DNA from: a virus
IMG/VR virus record: IMGVR_UViG_3300032265_001856
Span: 1-46,812 of that record
Direction: 5' to 3' (one strand)
DNA: 46,812 bases
Part shown: positions 39,627-46,724 of the stretch, piece after piece
Position numbering within the stretch: position 1 is the first letter of the stretch
Layout of the letters: each line of letters begins with the position of its first letter
Made by a program: the position numbers and the translations under genes
Notes under the pieces: model-generated
Database searches by the model: none
What the model saw: the letters and a program-made list of their open reading frames with translations, nothing else
What the model was told of the DNA's origin: nothing

Positions 39627-39655
39627 TTGACAAATACTTGAAAGTTCTGTATAAT
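39627..39655 (+). promoter_or_regulatory. sigma70-type promoter
   Basis: TTGACA (39627-39632), 17 bp and TATAAT (39650-39655), a full consensus match. The predicted start near 39662 fixes the start of the next gene at ATG 39680 rather than at an earlier in-frame ATG (39638) inside the promoter. Confidence 0.82.
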
Positions 39656-39679
39656 GTGAATCTTGTACGGAAATATATT

Positions 39680-40024
39680 ATGTTTATCCACTGTAAAGTT
39701 CCAAAATCTAAGAAACGCAAAGTGCCTAAGAATCAACAGGCACAGTATGATGAATGGCTCAAATCCATTGAAGCTATGAAGCCTAAGTCATTGAGTAAAT
39801 ACTCAAAAACAATGGAAGTCAAAACTCCTGTTGTCACCAGTGTTTATGTTCGTGAAACGGCTAAATTTAAGTCTTTAGATACGGGACCAGGCGATGCAAC
39901 GAAAGCTCCAGCTAAAATTTACACTGGTTCTATGGTAAAAGGCATTGCAACAATGCATAAATCAAATGCCGTACCTGTTTTTACTGATGAACAAGCAAAA
40001 GACATTTCAAGTATGAGGCGTTAA
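39680..40024 (+). CDS. small conserved phage protein
   Basis: The product is 114 residues from ATG 39680. The N-terminus is basic (KVPKSKKRKVPKNQQ) and the C-terminus contains IATMHKSNAVPVFTDEQAKD and SSMRR, a module I recall in T4-type environmental phages. It is the first of four small genes in a short early-type operon. Function unknown. Confidence 0.65.
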   Translation: MFIHCKVPKSKKRKVPKNQQAQYDEWLKSIEAMKPKSLSKYSKTMEVKTPVVTSVYVRETAKFKSLDTGPGDATKAPAKIYTGSMVKGIATMHKSNAVPVFTDEQAKDISSMRR

Positions 40025-40025
40025 C

Positions 40026-40175
40026 ATGAAAAAAATCAATTTTACACTAAAACTAGCACGTCCGCACTGCCGGACTCCCATAAAACCCGTGCAAAAGCAC
40101 AAAATTGTGTCAGAGCACGACCGGAAAGTTAAACATCCGCAGAAACTGTCACGAATTCTTCTCGGAGAGCAATAA
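40026..40175 (+). CDS. very small basic protein
   Basis: The product is 49 residues, starting one base after the previous stop and ending at TAA 40173-40175. It is basic with several His and Pro (LARPHCRTPIKP, HKIVSEHDRK). The stop is followed within 2 bases by the next ATG. The tight spacing supports a real gene although no homologue is known to me. Confidence 0.55.
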   Translation: MKKINFTLKLARPHCRTPIKPVQKHKIVSEHDRKVKHPQKLSRILLGEQ

Positions 40176-40177
40176 AA

Positions 40178-40330
40178 ATGACAGAAAATACAGAAATTGA
40201 CAATAAAAAACCAAAATTTAGTGCGGAATCACTCAACGAGCTCAATCAAGCAGTTCGCCGATGGGCTGTTATGACACAATTTGAACAGGATCAAGAAAAT
40301 TATGAGCGACTACGACAATATACCAACTGA
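40178..40330 (+). CDS. very small helical protein
   Basis: The product is 50 residues, helical by composition (SLNELNQAVRRWAVMTQFEQDQENYERL). GGAG about 15 bases before the start is a loosely spaced ribosome site. It overlaps the next gene by 29 bases. Function unknown. Confidence 0.5.
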   Translation: MTENTEIDNKKPKFSAESLNELNQAVRRWAVMTQFEQDQENYERLRQYTN

Positions 40331-40547
40331 AAACACTTGGATTTCATATATTCAAGACGCCGAAGACGGATCCGGCGATGGAATTTTGACTTTTCCACCT
40401 GAACTAATCGAAAAAATGGGTTGGAAAGAAGGAACAACACTACATTTGGAGGTTAGTGAGCAAGGAACACTAATTATTACAGAAGTAATTGGATTTGGCA
40501 TCTTAAATATTACTGAGAGCTTGACAAATAACGAAAATAGTGTATAA
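40302..40547 (+). CDS. AbrB/MazE-like DNA-binding protein
   Basis: The product is 81 residues from ATG 40302 (an in-frame TTG at 40281 is possible). GDGILTFPPELIEKMGWKEG (about 24-43) and LHLEVSEQGTLIITEV match the swapped-hairpin pattern of AbrB-type transcription factors and antitoxins. There is no toxin gene beside it. It may regulate the promoter at 40521, which lies inside its own 3' end. Confidence 0.7.
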   Translation: MSDYDNIPTENTWISYIQDAEDGSGDGILTFPPELIEKMGWKEGTTLHLEVSEQGTLIITEVIGFGILNITESLTNNENSV

Positions 40548-40548
40548 T
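40521..40548 (+). promoter_or_regulatory. sigma70-type promoter for the CobT-like gene
   Basis: TTGACA (40521-40526), 16 bp and TATAAT (40543-40548). The start would fall near 40555, 19 bases before ATG 40574. It overlaps the end of the AbrB-like gene. Confidence 0.8.
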
Positions 40549-40573
40549 ACATACATTATCTTTAGGAAATACC

Positions 40574-42757
40574 ATGGAACTAATCGAATCCAAGTCAATT
40601 CTAGCCAAACTTATGGCAACCGAGAACCTTCACATCGAACAACGCAAGGTCCAAACAGCATCCTTTGATGTTCAAAATCGTATTCTAACCATTCCTATTC
40701 TGGAAAACGGAATCTCATCTTACCTGTACGACCTTTTCATGGGTCACGAAGTCGGTCATGCACTTTATACACCAGAAGATGGTATGAAAAAGGCTTATGA
40801 CCTAAAATACTCCATGAGTGTTATGAATGTACTGGAAGATTCTCGTATTGAACGCAAAATCAAAAACAAATATCCCGGCATTCGCCAGTCATTTATTCGT
40901 GCTTACAAAGAACTGGTTGACCAAGATTTCTTTGGCACCGCAGGCAAAGACCTAAATGAACTGAATTTCATTGACCGTATCAATCTTTATTGCAAAGGTG
41001 GTGCATCAACTGGTATTAAATTCGATGATGTTGAAACTGAACTCCTGAACGCAATTGAAAGTACACAAACCTATGATGATGTAATCGAAGTTTACAAAAA
41101 AGTTTCAGATTACATGAAAAGCCAAGAAGAAGAAAATCCTGAACCTGAAACTAGTGAAGATGATGTCGAATTGTCCGACGAAGAAATGGATGAAATGCTT
41201 AGAGAAATTCTTGATGAGCAACCAGAAGAAGATAGCAAAAAAGATAAAGCACAAGATGAAGGCTTGGGTGGTGAAGAAGGAAACAAAAATTCTTCTCCCG
41301 GTGATTCACAAGAAGAAGGTGTAAGTGAAAACTCTGGTAAAAACGAAGGTGGTGGTGTCGGTGGCCGTAAATCAAAACAAGTCGAAGAACCTGTTTCTGA
41401 AACAGATGAAGCTTATCGTAAAAATGAAAGACGGATGTTTTCTTCCAGCCCACTTGAATACGGTTACGGTAATGTTCCAGATTTGAACATTGATAAAATT
41501 ATTGTGAACCACAGTATAGTTTGGTCTCGTTATGAGAATGATGTTACATCTAAGTATAAAGAATTGGGTGGACCTAAATCCGAATGGAGAGATTTCTTAG
41601 TAAAAGATAAAGAAGAATTTCTTAAATTCCGTGAAGATTCTAAGAAAGTGGTTTCTTATCTTGTGAAAGAATTTGAGCTGCGTAAGAATGCTGACCAAAT
41701 GAAACGTGCTAGCATTTCCAAAACTGGTGAATTGAACATGAGTAAGATTTTTTCTTACCAGTTTAGTGAAGATGTTTTCAAGAAGATTACTGTTGTACCT
41801 GGTGGTAAATCACACGGTCTGGTTATGTTCATTGATTGGTCTGGTTCTATGGCTGATAACATTGGAAACACCGTAAAACAATTATTGAACCTTGTAATGT
41901 TTTGCAAGAAGATTAATATTCCTTATGAAGTATATGCATTCAGTACCGAATATGACGATACTGATAACAGTTATGTTTATCGAAATAACCTAAAACGCGG
42001 TGATATGTGTCTTTCTGATTTTAGATTATTGAATCTGCTTTCAAACAAAATGAGTGCAGTACAATTTATCAAAGCTGCGGGTGCTCTTTTGAGATATGAA
42101 ACACACGGTCGTTGGACAATGCCTGAATGGTTTAAACTTGGTGGAACTCCTCTGAATGAATCTATTGTTGCTGCAATGAAAATTGTTCCAAGATTCAAAA
42201 AGGATAACCGACTGCAAATTGTTAATACTGTATTCTTGACTGATGGTGAAGGAAACAAATGGACTTCTATTGCTGATGGTACAGGCCGTTATCTTTGGTC
42301 AGCTCAAGGTTATAGTAGTAAAAATCAAAGATTGGTTATTCGCGATCCGATTACAAAATATGAAGTGATGCTTTCGACTATGACGGACAATGAACTGACT
42401 TCAGCTTATATTAAACTCCTGAAAGTTCGTACAGGTTGTAATATCATCGGTTTCTATATTCTTCCAGGTCGCCAAATTAGTTATGTTGCATCGAAATATA
42501 TGCCAGACCTTGATACTGTTAGTGTAGAAAAAATGAAGAAGGAGTTTCGTTCGAACAAGTTTCAGGTTATCACCAACGGTGGTTTTGATGAGTATTATTT
42601 ACTCCGTTCCGAAGGCCTAGATACTGATGATGATTCTGAATTTGAAGTAGACGAATCTGCTTCGTTGAAAAAGATTGCTTCTCAATTTAAGCAGTTCAGT
42701 TCTTCACGGAAAAGTAGCCGTGTTGTTTTGAACCGGTTTATCGATTTAATTGCTTAA
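40574..42757 (+). CDS. CobT-like vWA protein with HExxH motif
   Basis: The product is 727 residues. HEVGH (58-62) in a helix followed by LEDSRIERKI is a zinc-protease-like motif. An acidic low-complexity linker spans about 185-280. The C-terminal vWA domain has MIDAS DWSGS (421-425), a threonine in GGTPLNES and FLTDGEG. Such proteins in T4-type cyanophages are usually labelled CobT-like, partners of a CobS AAA+ ATPase. No cobS is in this window. It probably works as a MIDAS partner of a MoxR/CobS-type ATPase rather than in cobalamin synthesis; the substrate is unknown. Confidence 0.75.
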   Translation: MELIESKSILAKLMATENLHIEQRKVQTASFDVQNRILTIPILENGISSYLYDLFMGHEVGHALYTPEDGMKKAYDLKYSMSVMNVLEDSRIERKIKNKYPGIRQSFIRAYKELVDQDFFGTAGKDLNELNFIDRINLYCKGGASTGIKFDDVETELLNAIESTQTYDDVIEVYKKVSDYMKSQEEENPEPETSEDDVELSDEEMDEMLREILDEQPEEDSKKDKAQDEGLGGEEGNKNSSPGDSQEEGVSENSGKNEGGGVGGRKSKQVEEPVSETDEAYRKNERRMFSSSPLEYGYGNVPDLNIDKIIVNHSIVWSRYENDVTSKYKELGGPKSEWRDFLVKDKEEFLKFREDSKKVVSYLVKEFELRKNADQMKRASISKTGELNMSKIFSYQFSEDVFKKITVVPGGKSHGLVMFIDWSGSMADNIGNTVKQLLNLVMFCKKINIPYEVYAFSTEYDDTDNSYVYRNNLKRGDMCLSDFRLLNLLSNKMSAVQFIKAAGALLRYETHGRWTMPEWFKLGGTPLNESIVAAMKIVPRFKKDNRLQIVNTVFLTDGEGNKWTSIADGTGRYLWSAQGYSSKNQRLVIRDPITKYEVMLSTMTDNELTSAYIKLLKVRTGCNIIGFYILPGRQISYVASKYMPDLDTVSVEKMKKEFRSNKFQVITNGGFDEYYLLRSEGLDTDDDSEFEVDESASLKKIASQFKQFSSSRKSSRVVLNRFIDLIA

Positions 42758-42766
42758 GGGGTTTAT

Positions 42767-42964
42767 ATGTTTGATTTATGTTATACTGCACAAGTAGACA
42801 ATAAGAAAAGTGAAGTCCGCAAGGATGCAATGGGTGTATACACCATTGCTTTTTATATGAATGATATGTTCACACACTCCACTCGGAGTTATGTGAAAGA
42901 AGAAGCTGAGAAATTGGCCGATTCTTTTGTCGGTAATGGCCGACCTACATTCCTTTCAGAATGA
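42767..42964 (+). CDS. small unknown protein
   Basis: The product is 65 residues with strands DLCYTAQVD and YTIAFYMND followed by a helix KEEAEKLADSFV. GGGG at 42749-42752... is weak as a ribosome site; TAAGGGG lies 9 bases before ATG. Its stop overlaps the epimerase start (ATGA). No family recognised. Confidence 0.55.
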   Translation: MFDLCYTAQVDNKKSEVRKDAMGVYTIAFYMNDMFTHSTRSYVKEEAEKLADSFVGNGRPTFLSE

Positions 42965-43782
42965 GAGTATTAATTACTGGTTCAAACGGGTACATCGGTA
43001 AGCATTTATATAAGATGCTAACCGAGACCCGTCCTGATATTGAAATATATCGATTAGACTATTCTGATCCTGTATGGCTCAACAGTGTAGATATTCGTAA
43101 TCCTAAAGACATTCATAAGAACTTCTTCTATGTGTTCTTTGATGCTGTGATTCATCTTGCTGCACTTGTCCGTGTAGGAGAGTCTGTTCAGAAACCTTAT
43201 GATTATTGTCAAACAAATGTCAATGGTACAATCAATTTACTGGAGAATTTGGAATATAAAAACTTCATTTTCGCATCTACCGGTGCTGCAAGTAATCCAA
43301 CAAGTCCTTATGCTTATACCAAATTGATGGCTGAGCATATCATTAGAGAATATATGGGAGAAAAAGATTACACTATATTTCGATTCTATAATGTAACTGG
43401 TTCTGGAGGATATCCTGCAACGAATCCAGATGGTCTGTTCTACAATCTGACTAACGCTATACAAACTAGGGCATTCACACTTTATGGAACGGATTATCCG
43501 ACCAAGGATGGTACTGCTATCCGTGAGTATGTCCATGTGAACGATATTTGCAGAGCACTCATTAAAGCTATAGATAAACCAAGTAGGTCTATTGAGAACC
43601 TAGCCTATGGTGATACTCGGACAGTCCAAGAGATTGTTGACATTTTTAAGAAAGTCAACGGTGTAGATTTCAAAGTGAATCATTCTCCTAAGAGGGATGG
43701 TGACCTGATAGAAAATTATTTAACGAATCCCTCAACTTACATGGAACGTAATTATACTTACGAAGAAATGTTAAAAATATAG
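42961..43782 (+). CDS. NAD-dependent sugar epimerase (GalE-like)
   Basis: The product is 273 residues. GSNGYIG (7-13) is the NAD-binding loop, VIHLAALVRVGES (about 64-76) the substrate strand, and YAYTKLMAE (about 119-127) the Tyr-x-x-x-Lys catalytic pair. REYVHVNDI (about 184-192) is typical of GalE. It is shorter than E. coli GalE (338). It could supply a sugar nucleotide to the glycosyltransferases elsewhere in the window. Confidence 0.82.
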   Translation: MRVLITGSNGYIGKHLYKMLTETRPDIEIYRLDYSDPVWLNSVDIRNPKDIHKNFFYVFFDAVIHLAALVRVGESVQKPYDYCQTNVNGTINLLENLEYKNFIFASTGAASNPTSPYAYTKLMAEHIIREYMGEKDYTIFRFYNVTGSGGYPATNPDGLFYNLTNAIQTRAFTLYGTDYPTKDGTAIREYVHVNDICRALIKAIDKPSRSIENLAYGDTRTVQEIVDIFKKVNGVDFKVNHSPKRDGDLIENYLTNPSTYMERNYTYEEMLKI

Positions 43783-43792
43783 AAAGAAAATT

Positions 43793-44053
43793 ATGCTAAA
43801 GCCTTTGAAAAATAAATTAGTGGTAGAAATTATTGAAAAAGAAAAAGTATCATCAGGTGGTATTATTCTAACAAGGACTGACCGTGATGAAGTTAACCGC
43901 GGTAAAGTTATCTTTGTTGGTTCAGAAGTGCTTGACATTTCTGTTGGTGATGTTATACTACCCAACTGGAACGCAGCAGTTAAGACTGTTGTTGAAGGAA
44001 ACACTTTCTATATTCTTTCAGAGAATGATGTAGTTTTGATTTTTGAGGAATAA
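43793..44053 (+). CDS. GroES/gp31-like co-chaperonin
   Basis: The product is 86 residues. LKPLKNKLVVEIIEKEKVSS (2-21), then GIILTRTDRDE as the mobile loop, GKVIFVGSE and VGDVILPNW fit Cpn10. T4 gp31 replaces GroES to fold the major capsid protein; this one is closer to bacterial GroES in length (97). It would cap host GroEL. Confidence 0.85.
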   Translation: MLKPLKNKLVVEIIEKEKVSSGGIILTRTDRDEVNRGKVIFVGSEVLDISVGDVILPNWNAAVKTVVEGNTFYILSENDVVLIFEE

Positions 44054-44383
44054 ATGGCTATCACACAATCTTGGCATAAAAATCTTTGGGATGAGTATAA
44101 CCAAAGTTTGAATGATACATTGAGTGAAACTCAACATGTAATCAAAGGTGAAATGTTAAATGCTAAGATTACGTTAACAGAGGCTCAAGAACTTACTTTG
44201 AATATTGCAAACGTAGAAGTGGGTATGAAAGAACGCTTGGCAAATATGATTGCCGAGGAATTATTGAAGTCTAAGTATATTTCTTTCACCAAGAAAAGAG
44301 ATGTTTATGGTTTACATTATTTTGCTCGAGCATTTGTTGTTCCTTCGGACATGGTACAAGTATTGAAGCTTGTGAATAAATGA
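44054..44383 (+). CDS. small helical unknown protein
   Basis: The product is 109 residues, helical (QELTLNIANVEVGMKERLANMIAEELL). It starts immediately after the co-chaperonin stop. A C-terminal strand/helix LHYFARAFVVP follows. No family recognised; translational coupling with the chaperonin gene is likely. Confidence 0.55.
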   Translation: MAITQSWHKNLWDEYNQSLNDTLSETQHVIKGEMLNAKITLTEAQELTLNIANVEVGMKERLANMIAEELLKSKYISFTKKRDVYGLHYFARAFVVPSDMVQVLKLVNK

Positions 44384-44390
44384 ATTTATT

Positions 44391-44597
44391 ATGGAAAAAC
44401 TTTATATGATTACTGAACCTATTGAACGGCTGTCTGATGCAGCATTGCAATGCAACCTAAGTTATTATACTACATTGTCTATTGAACACCAAATCAAGCA
44501 TATGGAGTATGATGATAAAGCCTTTCTCATTGAAGAAGAACTGAGGCTCCGAGAAATGCAGAGAATGAATAATGGCGACCAGAAGCAAGAAGCCTGA
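44391..44597 (+). CDS. small helical unknown protein
   Basis: The product is 68 residues, acidic and helical (IEEELRLREMQRMN). It overlaps the next gene by 26 bases. No family recognised. Confidence 0.5.
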   Translation: MEKLYMITEPIERLSDAALQCNLSYYTTLSIEHQIKHMEYDDKAFLIEEELRLREMQRMNNGDQKQEA

Positions 44598-44760
44598 ACC
44601 GTTTGTCGTAGAAGTCCTGAGTACCGAAGGTTACCGACATTTTTGGAATGATGTTGAGATTGACGAAGAAACATTTAACAGAAACAACAAAGACCATGAA
44701 GAATGGATTGCAAGGTTCCAGGAGACTGTTGAACCTCCACCTAAGAGGAAAAAGAAATGA
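44572..44760 (+). CDS. small unknown protein
   Basis: The product is 62 residues with a basic N-terminus (MATRSKKPEP), a Trp-containing middle and a basic C-terminus (PPPKRKKK). It overlaps genes on both sides (26 and 4 bases). No family recognised. Confidence 0.5.
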   Translation: MATRSKKPEPFVVEVLSTEGYRHFWNDVEIDEETFNRNNKDHEEWIARFQETVEPPPKRKKK

Positions 44761-45068
44761 ATATTGAAGAATTGAAATTGGTTATTGAGTTGTTCCGACA
44801 GATTTCAGGTGATGCATCCAACGTAGCATTATGGTACTTTGGTATGAAATTTGCTGAGGCGATGATTGTTTTGTTCACTCTTGTTGGAGCAGCAGTTTGG
44901 TGTATACATCAAGTAATCAAAGCAAACTTTAACCAAGATGAGGAATTCATTATAGAATGCCGTGATGCATTGGGCACTGGAGTTAGAGGTGGATTAACCA
45001 ACTCTGAACGTCGAGAAACATATAATGCTATTCGTACTTTGATTGCAAAAAGATTAGAAACCAAATGA
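44757..45068 (+). CDS. small membrane protein
   Basis: The product is 103 residues with one strong membrane span (AEAMIVLFTLVGAAVWCIHQV, about 33-53) after an N-terminal helix, then a soluble charged C-terminus. Overlaps of 4 bases on both sides place it in the operon. Function unknown. Confidence 0.55.
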   Translation: MNIEELKLVIELFRQISGDASNVALWYFGMKFAEAMIVLFTLVGAAVWCIHQVIKANFNQDEEFIIECRDALGTGVRGGLTNSERRETYNAIRTLIAKRLETK

Positions 45069-45571
45069 CCACCAAAAAGAAAATTTTTATAGTGGCGGGC
45101 AATGTCCAAGAGTTTGAAGCCTACAGAGCAAAGAAACTTGTTGAGTGGACTGAATATGGTGGAGAATTAGAAGGATATTTTCCCGAGTACGTCTATGTTG
45201 GTAATGCATGGCAACTTAAAGGCCTGGATGAAGTAGAAGGATACTATATTGGGTCCTATAAGAACAGAATCGATATCGATGAGATAGAATGGTGCATAAA
45301 AGCCATTAAGGGTAGGATGAACAACGTAGATAACTTAAAGGGTGTTGTAAGCGTCAATACAACTGTCGGTGCAACTGCCGTTGGTACTATGATATCCAAT
45401 ACTATGATGCCAATAAGTAATGGTGGTACCGTTAGTACAATTGGTAGTGCAATTAATACCACAGCGGTTTCTCAGTATAGTTATCCAGGCCCAAATTTGG
45501 AACAAAGAACGAAGGCGCTCGAAGAAGCCATAGAGTGGATAAAAAAACAAATAGACTCTGCGGCCTCCTGA
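45065..45571 (+). CDS. unknown phage protein
   Basis: The product is 168 residues. The first about 80 residues are alpha/beta (KKIFIVAGNVQEFEAYRAKK, YVYVGNAWQLKG), resembling small proteins that predict positions in restriction-evasion or coat modules, but I cannot name a family. A Thr/Ser/Val/Gly-rich stretch (95-140) is followed by a C-terminal coiled-coil helix. It starts by overlap with the preceding gene. Confidence 0.5.
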   Translation: MTTKKKIFIVAGNVQEFEAYRAKKLVEWTEYGGELEGYFPEYVYVGNAWQLKGLDEVEGYYIGSYKNRIDIDEIEWCIKAIKGRMNNVDNLKGVVSVNTTVGATAVGTMISNTMMPISNGGTVSTIGSAINTTAVSQYSYPGPNLEQRTKALEEAIEWIKKQIDSAAS

Positions 45572-45594
45572 AAAAAAATTAGGAGGAGAAAATA

Positions 45595-45810
45595 GTGAAA
45601 AAGAGTATTGGCCAGACAGATAATAATGTTTCTAAGGATTTATCAGCGGCTTCTTATATGAAGAATGCCTTGACACGAAATGTCAACGAAGCCTGGCGAA
45701 AAGCAAAGGAAGAAGATCCGAGCCTAGAATTTAAAAAATCCTTCATAGAATTTAAAAAGGATTATCTGCGGAAGAAAAATAGAAAAACCCAAGGCGGGGC
45801 CAGAAAATAA
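45595..45810 (+). CDS. small basic protein, GTG start
   Basis: The product is 71 residues from GTG 45595, preceded by AGGAGG 9-14 bases upstream. It is charged and helical (MKNALTRNVNEAWRKAKEED, KEFKKDYLRKKNRK type). It is the last rightward gene before an intrinsic terminator at 45821. No family recognised. Confidence 0.6.
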   Translation: MKKSIGQTDNNVSKDLSAASYMKNALTRNVNEAWRKAKEEDPSLEFKKSFIEFKKDYLRKKNRKTQGGARK

Positions 45811-45820
45811 ATTTGAGAAG

Positions 45821-45849
45821 AAAAGAGTTTCGCCATGGAGAACTTTTTT
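45821..45849 (+). terminator. intrinsic terminator of the rightward operon
   Basis: AAAAGAGTT (45821-45829) pairs with AACTTTTTT (45841-45849) over 9 bp with one G-U, closing an 11-nt loop. The 3' strand itself is a T-run. It lies 11 bases after the last rightward stop. The stem is AT-rich, so efficiency is uncertain. Confidence 0.5.
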
Positions 45850-45959
45850 ATAGCACGCACCGCCATACCGCCATAGCCTGTCGCCGGCACTGCTGCCAGC
45901 CCCTGCCAGCCACTGTGTTTCCAAACAGTGCTGGGGCTTGACACCCAGCCCCACCTGTG
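45850..45959. other. GC-rich structured intergenic region
   Basis: There is no gene here. It contains short direct repeats (CCGCCATA twice near 45858-45873; TGCCAGCC twice near 45893-45909). A hairpin CCAG-C-CACTGT/ACAGTG-CTGG (about 45906-45934, one bulge) is followed by GGGGCT/AGCCCC (45934-45952). Composition changes here from AT-rich to GC-rich. It separates the rightward and leftward transcription units and may end the leftward operon, although no T-run follows on that strand. Confidence 0.5.
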
Positions 45960-45966
45960 TTATACT
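45938..45966 (+). promoter_or_regulatory. sigma70-type promoter with hairpin over the -35 region
   Basis: TTGACA (45938-45943), 17 bp and TATACT (45961-45966). The -35 lies within the inverted repeat GGGGCT/AGCCCC (45934-45952). It points rightward, against the leftward gene whose stop codon it overlaps, so a transcript would be antisense to that operon. Confidence 0.55.
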
Positions 45967-46079
45967 GCCTGATTAGCCTTGTGCTTTATCTTGCCAGTCA
46001 CAGAGCAATCCAGAGCGAGCCCGATTCTCCGAGCCATATCATAACCCATCAAAATATTAACCATATCCAACCAATCCAT
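45960..46079 (-). CDS. very small protein of the leftward operon
   Basis: The product is 39 residues (start MDWLDMVNILMGYDMARRIG, then a short basic tail). GGAGG lies 8 bases before its ATG, and the ATG overlaps the previous stop as TAATG, strong evidence of a coupled gene. The N-terminal helix is amphipathic. No family recognised. Confidence 0.6.
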   Translation of the reverse strand: MDWLDMVNILMGYDMARRIGLALDCSVTGKIKHKANQAV

Positions 46080-46198
46080 TATCCAACCCTCCAATAAATT
46101 GTATCCATTACTACCACGACCATGACCAGAATATACACGGCACAGAATGCCATGCCGGTCAGGACCTTCTCCAGGTCGCTTGCACTGGCCTTGTCCAT
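46079..46198 (-). CDS. very small membrane protein of the leftward operon
   Basis: The product is 39 residues. After a charged start (MDKASASDLEKV) there is one membrane span (about 13-32: GMAFCAVYILVMVVVVMDTI type). GGAGG lies 6 bases before the ATG, inside the end of the preceding gene. Single-span miniproteins of phages often act on host envelope or lysis timing; none is known for this sequence. Confidence 0.65.
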   Translation of the reverse strand: MDKASASDLEKVLTGMAFCAVYILVMVVVVMDTIYWRVG

Positions 46199-46199
46199 G

Positions 46200-46433
46200 T
46201 TATGCCTCCAAAGCTTTGATAGCGTCAGAGGTGCGACCTTGGAAGCATTCAAGCCAGTGCTCTTGTTGTGCCTTGGTCATCTCGGCGAACATGGACAGGA
46301 CCGTGCTCTCCATGTAACCTGCCGAGAAGGCGTAGGTCTTATGCTTTTTCACCGAAGCATCACCGAAGTCCCGCAGGAGGTTTTGCATACGGAGGGTACG
46401 GACTTTGCTAGCGGCGGTTTGTGGTTTGAACAT
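46200..46433 (-). CDS. small unknown protein, first gene of leftward operon
   Basis: The product is 77 residues, helical and basic at the N-terminus (KPQTAASKVRTLRMQNLLRD), with a FSAGYMESTVLSMFAEM middle. AAGGA precedes its ATG and a promoter lies at 46466-46494. It is followed by two coupled miniprotein genes. The codon choice is richer in G/C than in the rest of the window. Confidence 0.65.
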   Translation of the reverse strand: MFKPQTAASKVRTLRMQNLLRDFGDASVKKHKTYAFSAGYMESTVLSMFAEMTKAQQEHWLECFQGRTSDAIKALEA

Positions 46434-46465
46434 TTTGCTTCCTTTGTTGCGTTGTGATGGGTGCC

Positions 46466-46494
46466 ATTATACCAGAGTCCAGTGGTCCTGTCAC
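46466..46494 (-). promoter_or_regulatory. sigma70-type promoter, leftward
   Basis: On the minus strand GTGACA (46494-46489) and TATAAT (46471-46466) are separated by 17 bp. The start would fall near 46459, about 25 bases before ATG 46433. It overlaps the stop of the next gene upstream. Confidence 0.7.
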
Positions 46495-46676
46495 AAACTA
46501 GAGTTGCGATTTGGATGCGGGCGACCCAGCAGGTACATCAGCATGACATCCTCTGAGCAGTGTACCAGCAGGTCCTCGATGGATAGCAGGTAACCCATGG
46601 CTACATCGGTCTGGATCTGCTCCACGCAGGCATCGATTAGGAGAGCAGGGTCATCCTCGAATTGTTCTAGGTTCAT
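46491..46676 (-). CDS. small acidic unknown protein
   Basis: The product is 61 residues, acidic and helical (MNLEQFEDDPALLIDACVEQ, SIEDLLVHCSEDVMLMYLL). AAGGA lies 6 bases before ATG 46676. It is part of the GC-richer leftward gene group. No family recognised. Confidence 0.6.
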   Translation of the reverse strand: MNLEQFEDDPALLIDACVEQIQTDVAMGYLLSIEDLLVHCSEDVMLMYLLGRPHPNRNSSL

Positions 46677-46695
46677 TCTAGTCCTTAGAGGGGGC

Positions 46696-46724
46696 TTGAC
46701 AAAGCAAGCCCCTTATGATATAAT
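46696..46724 (+). promoter_or_regulatory. sigma70-type promoter embedded in a perfect hairpin
   Basis: TTGACA (46696-46701), 17 bp and TATAAT (46719-46724). The -35 lies in GGGGCTTG (46691-46698)/CAAGCCCC (46705-46712), a perfect 8-bp inverted repeat with a 6-nt loop. The layout repeats that at 45938. It points rightward against the leftward gene ending at 46724. Confidence 0.6.

Noticed and set aside
45724-45954. Leftward 76-codon open frame
   Set aside because: It overlaps the rightward gene 45595-45810 and the terminator and has no ribosome site.
46122-46457. Rightward 111-codon open frame
   Set aside because: It is antisense to the leftward gene 46200-46433, which has a promoter, ribosome site and coupled downstream genes; the rightward frame has none.
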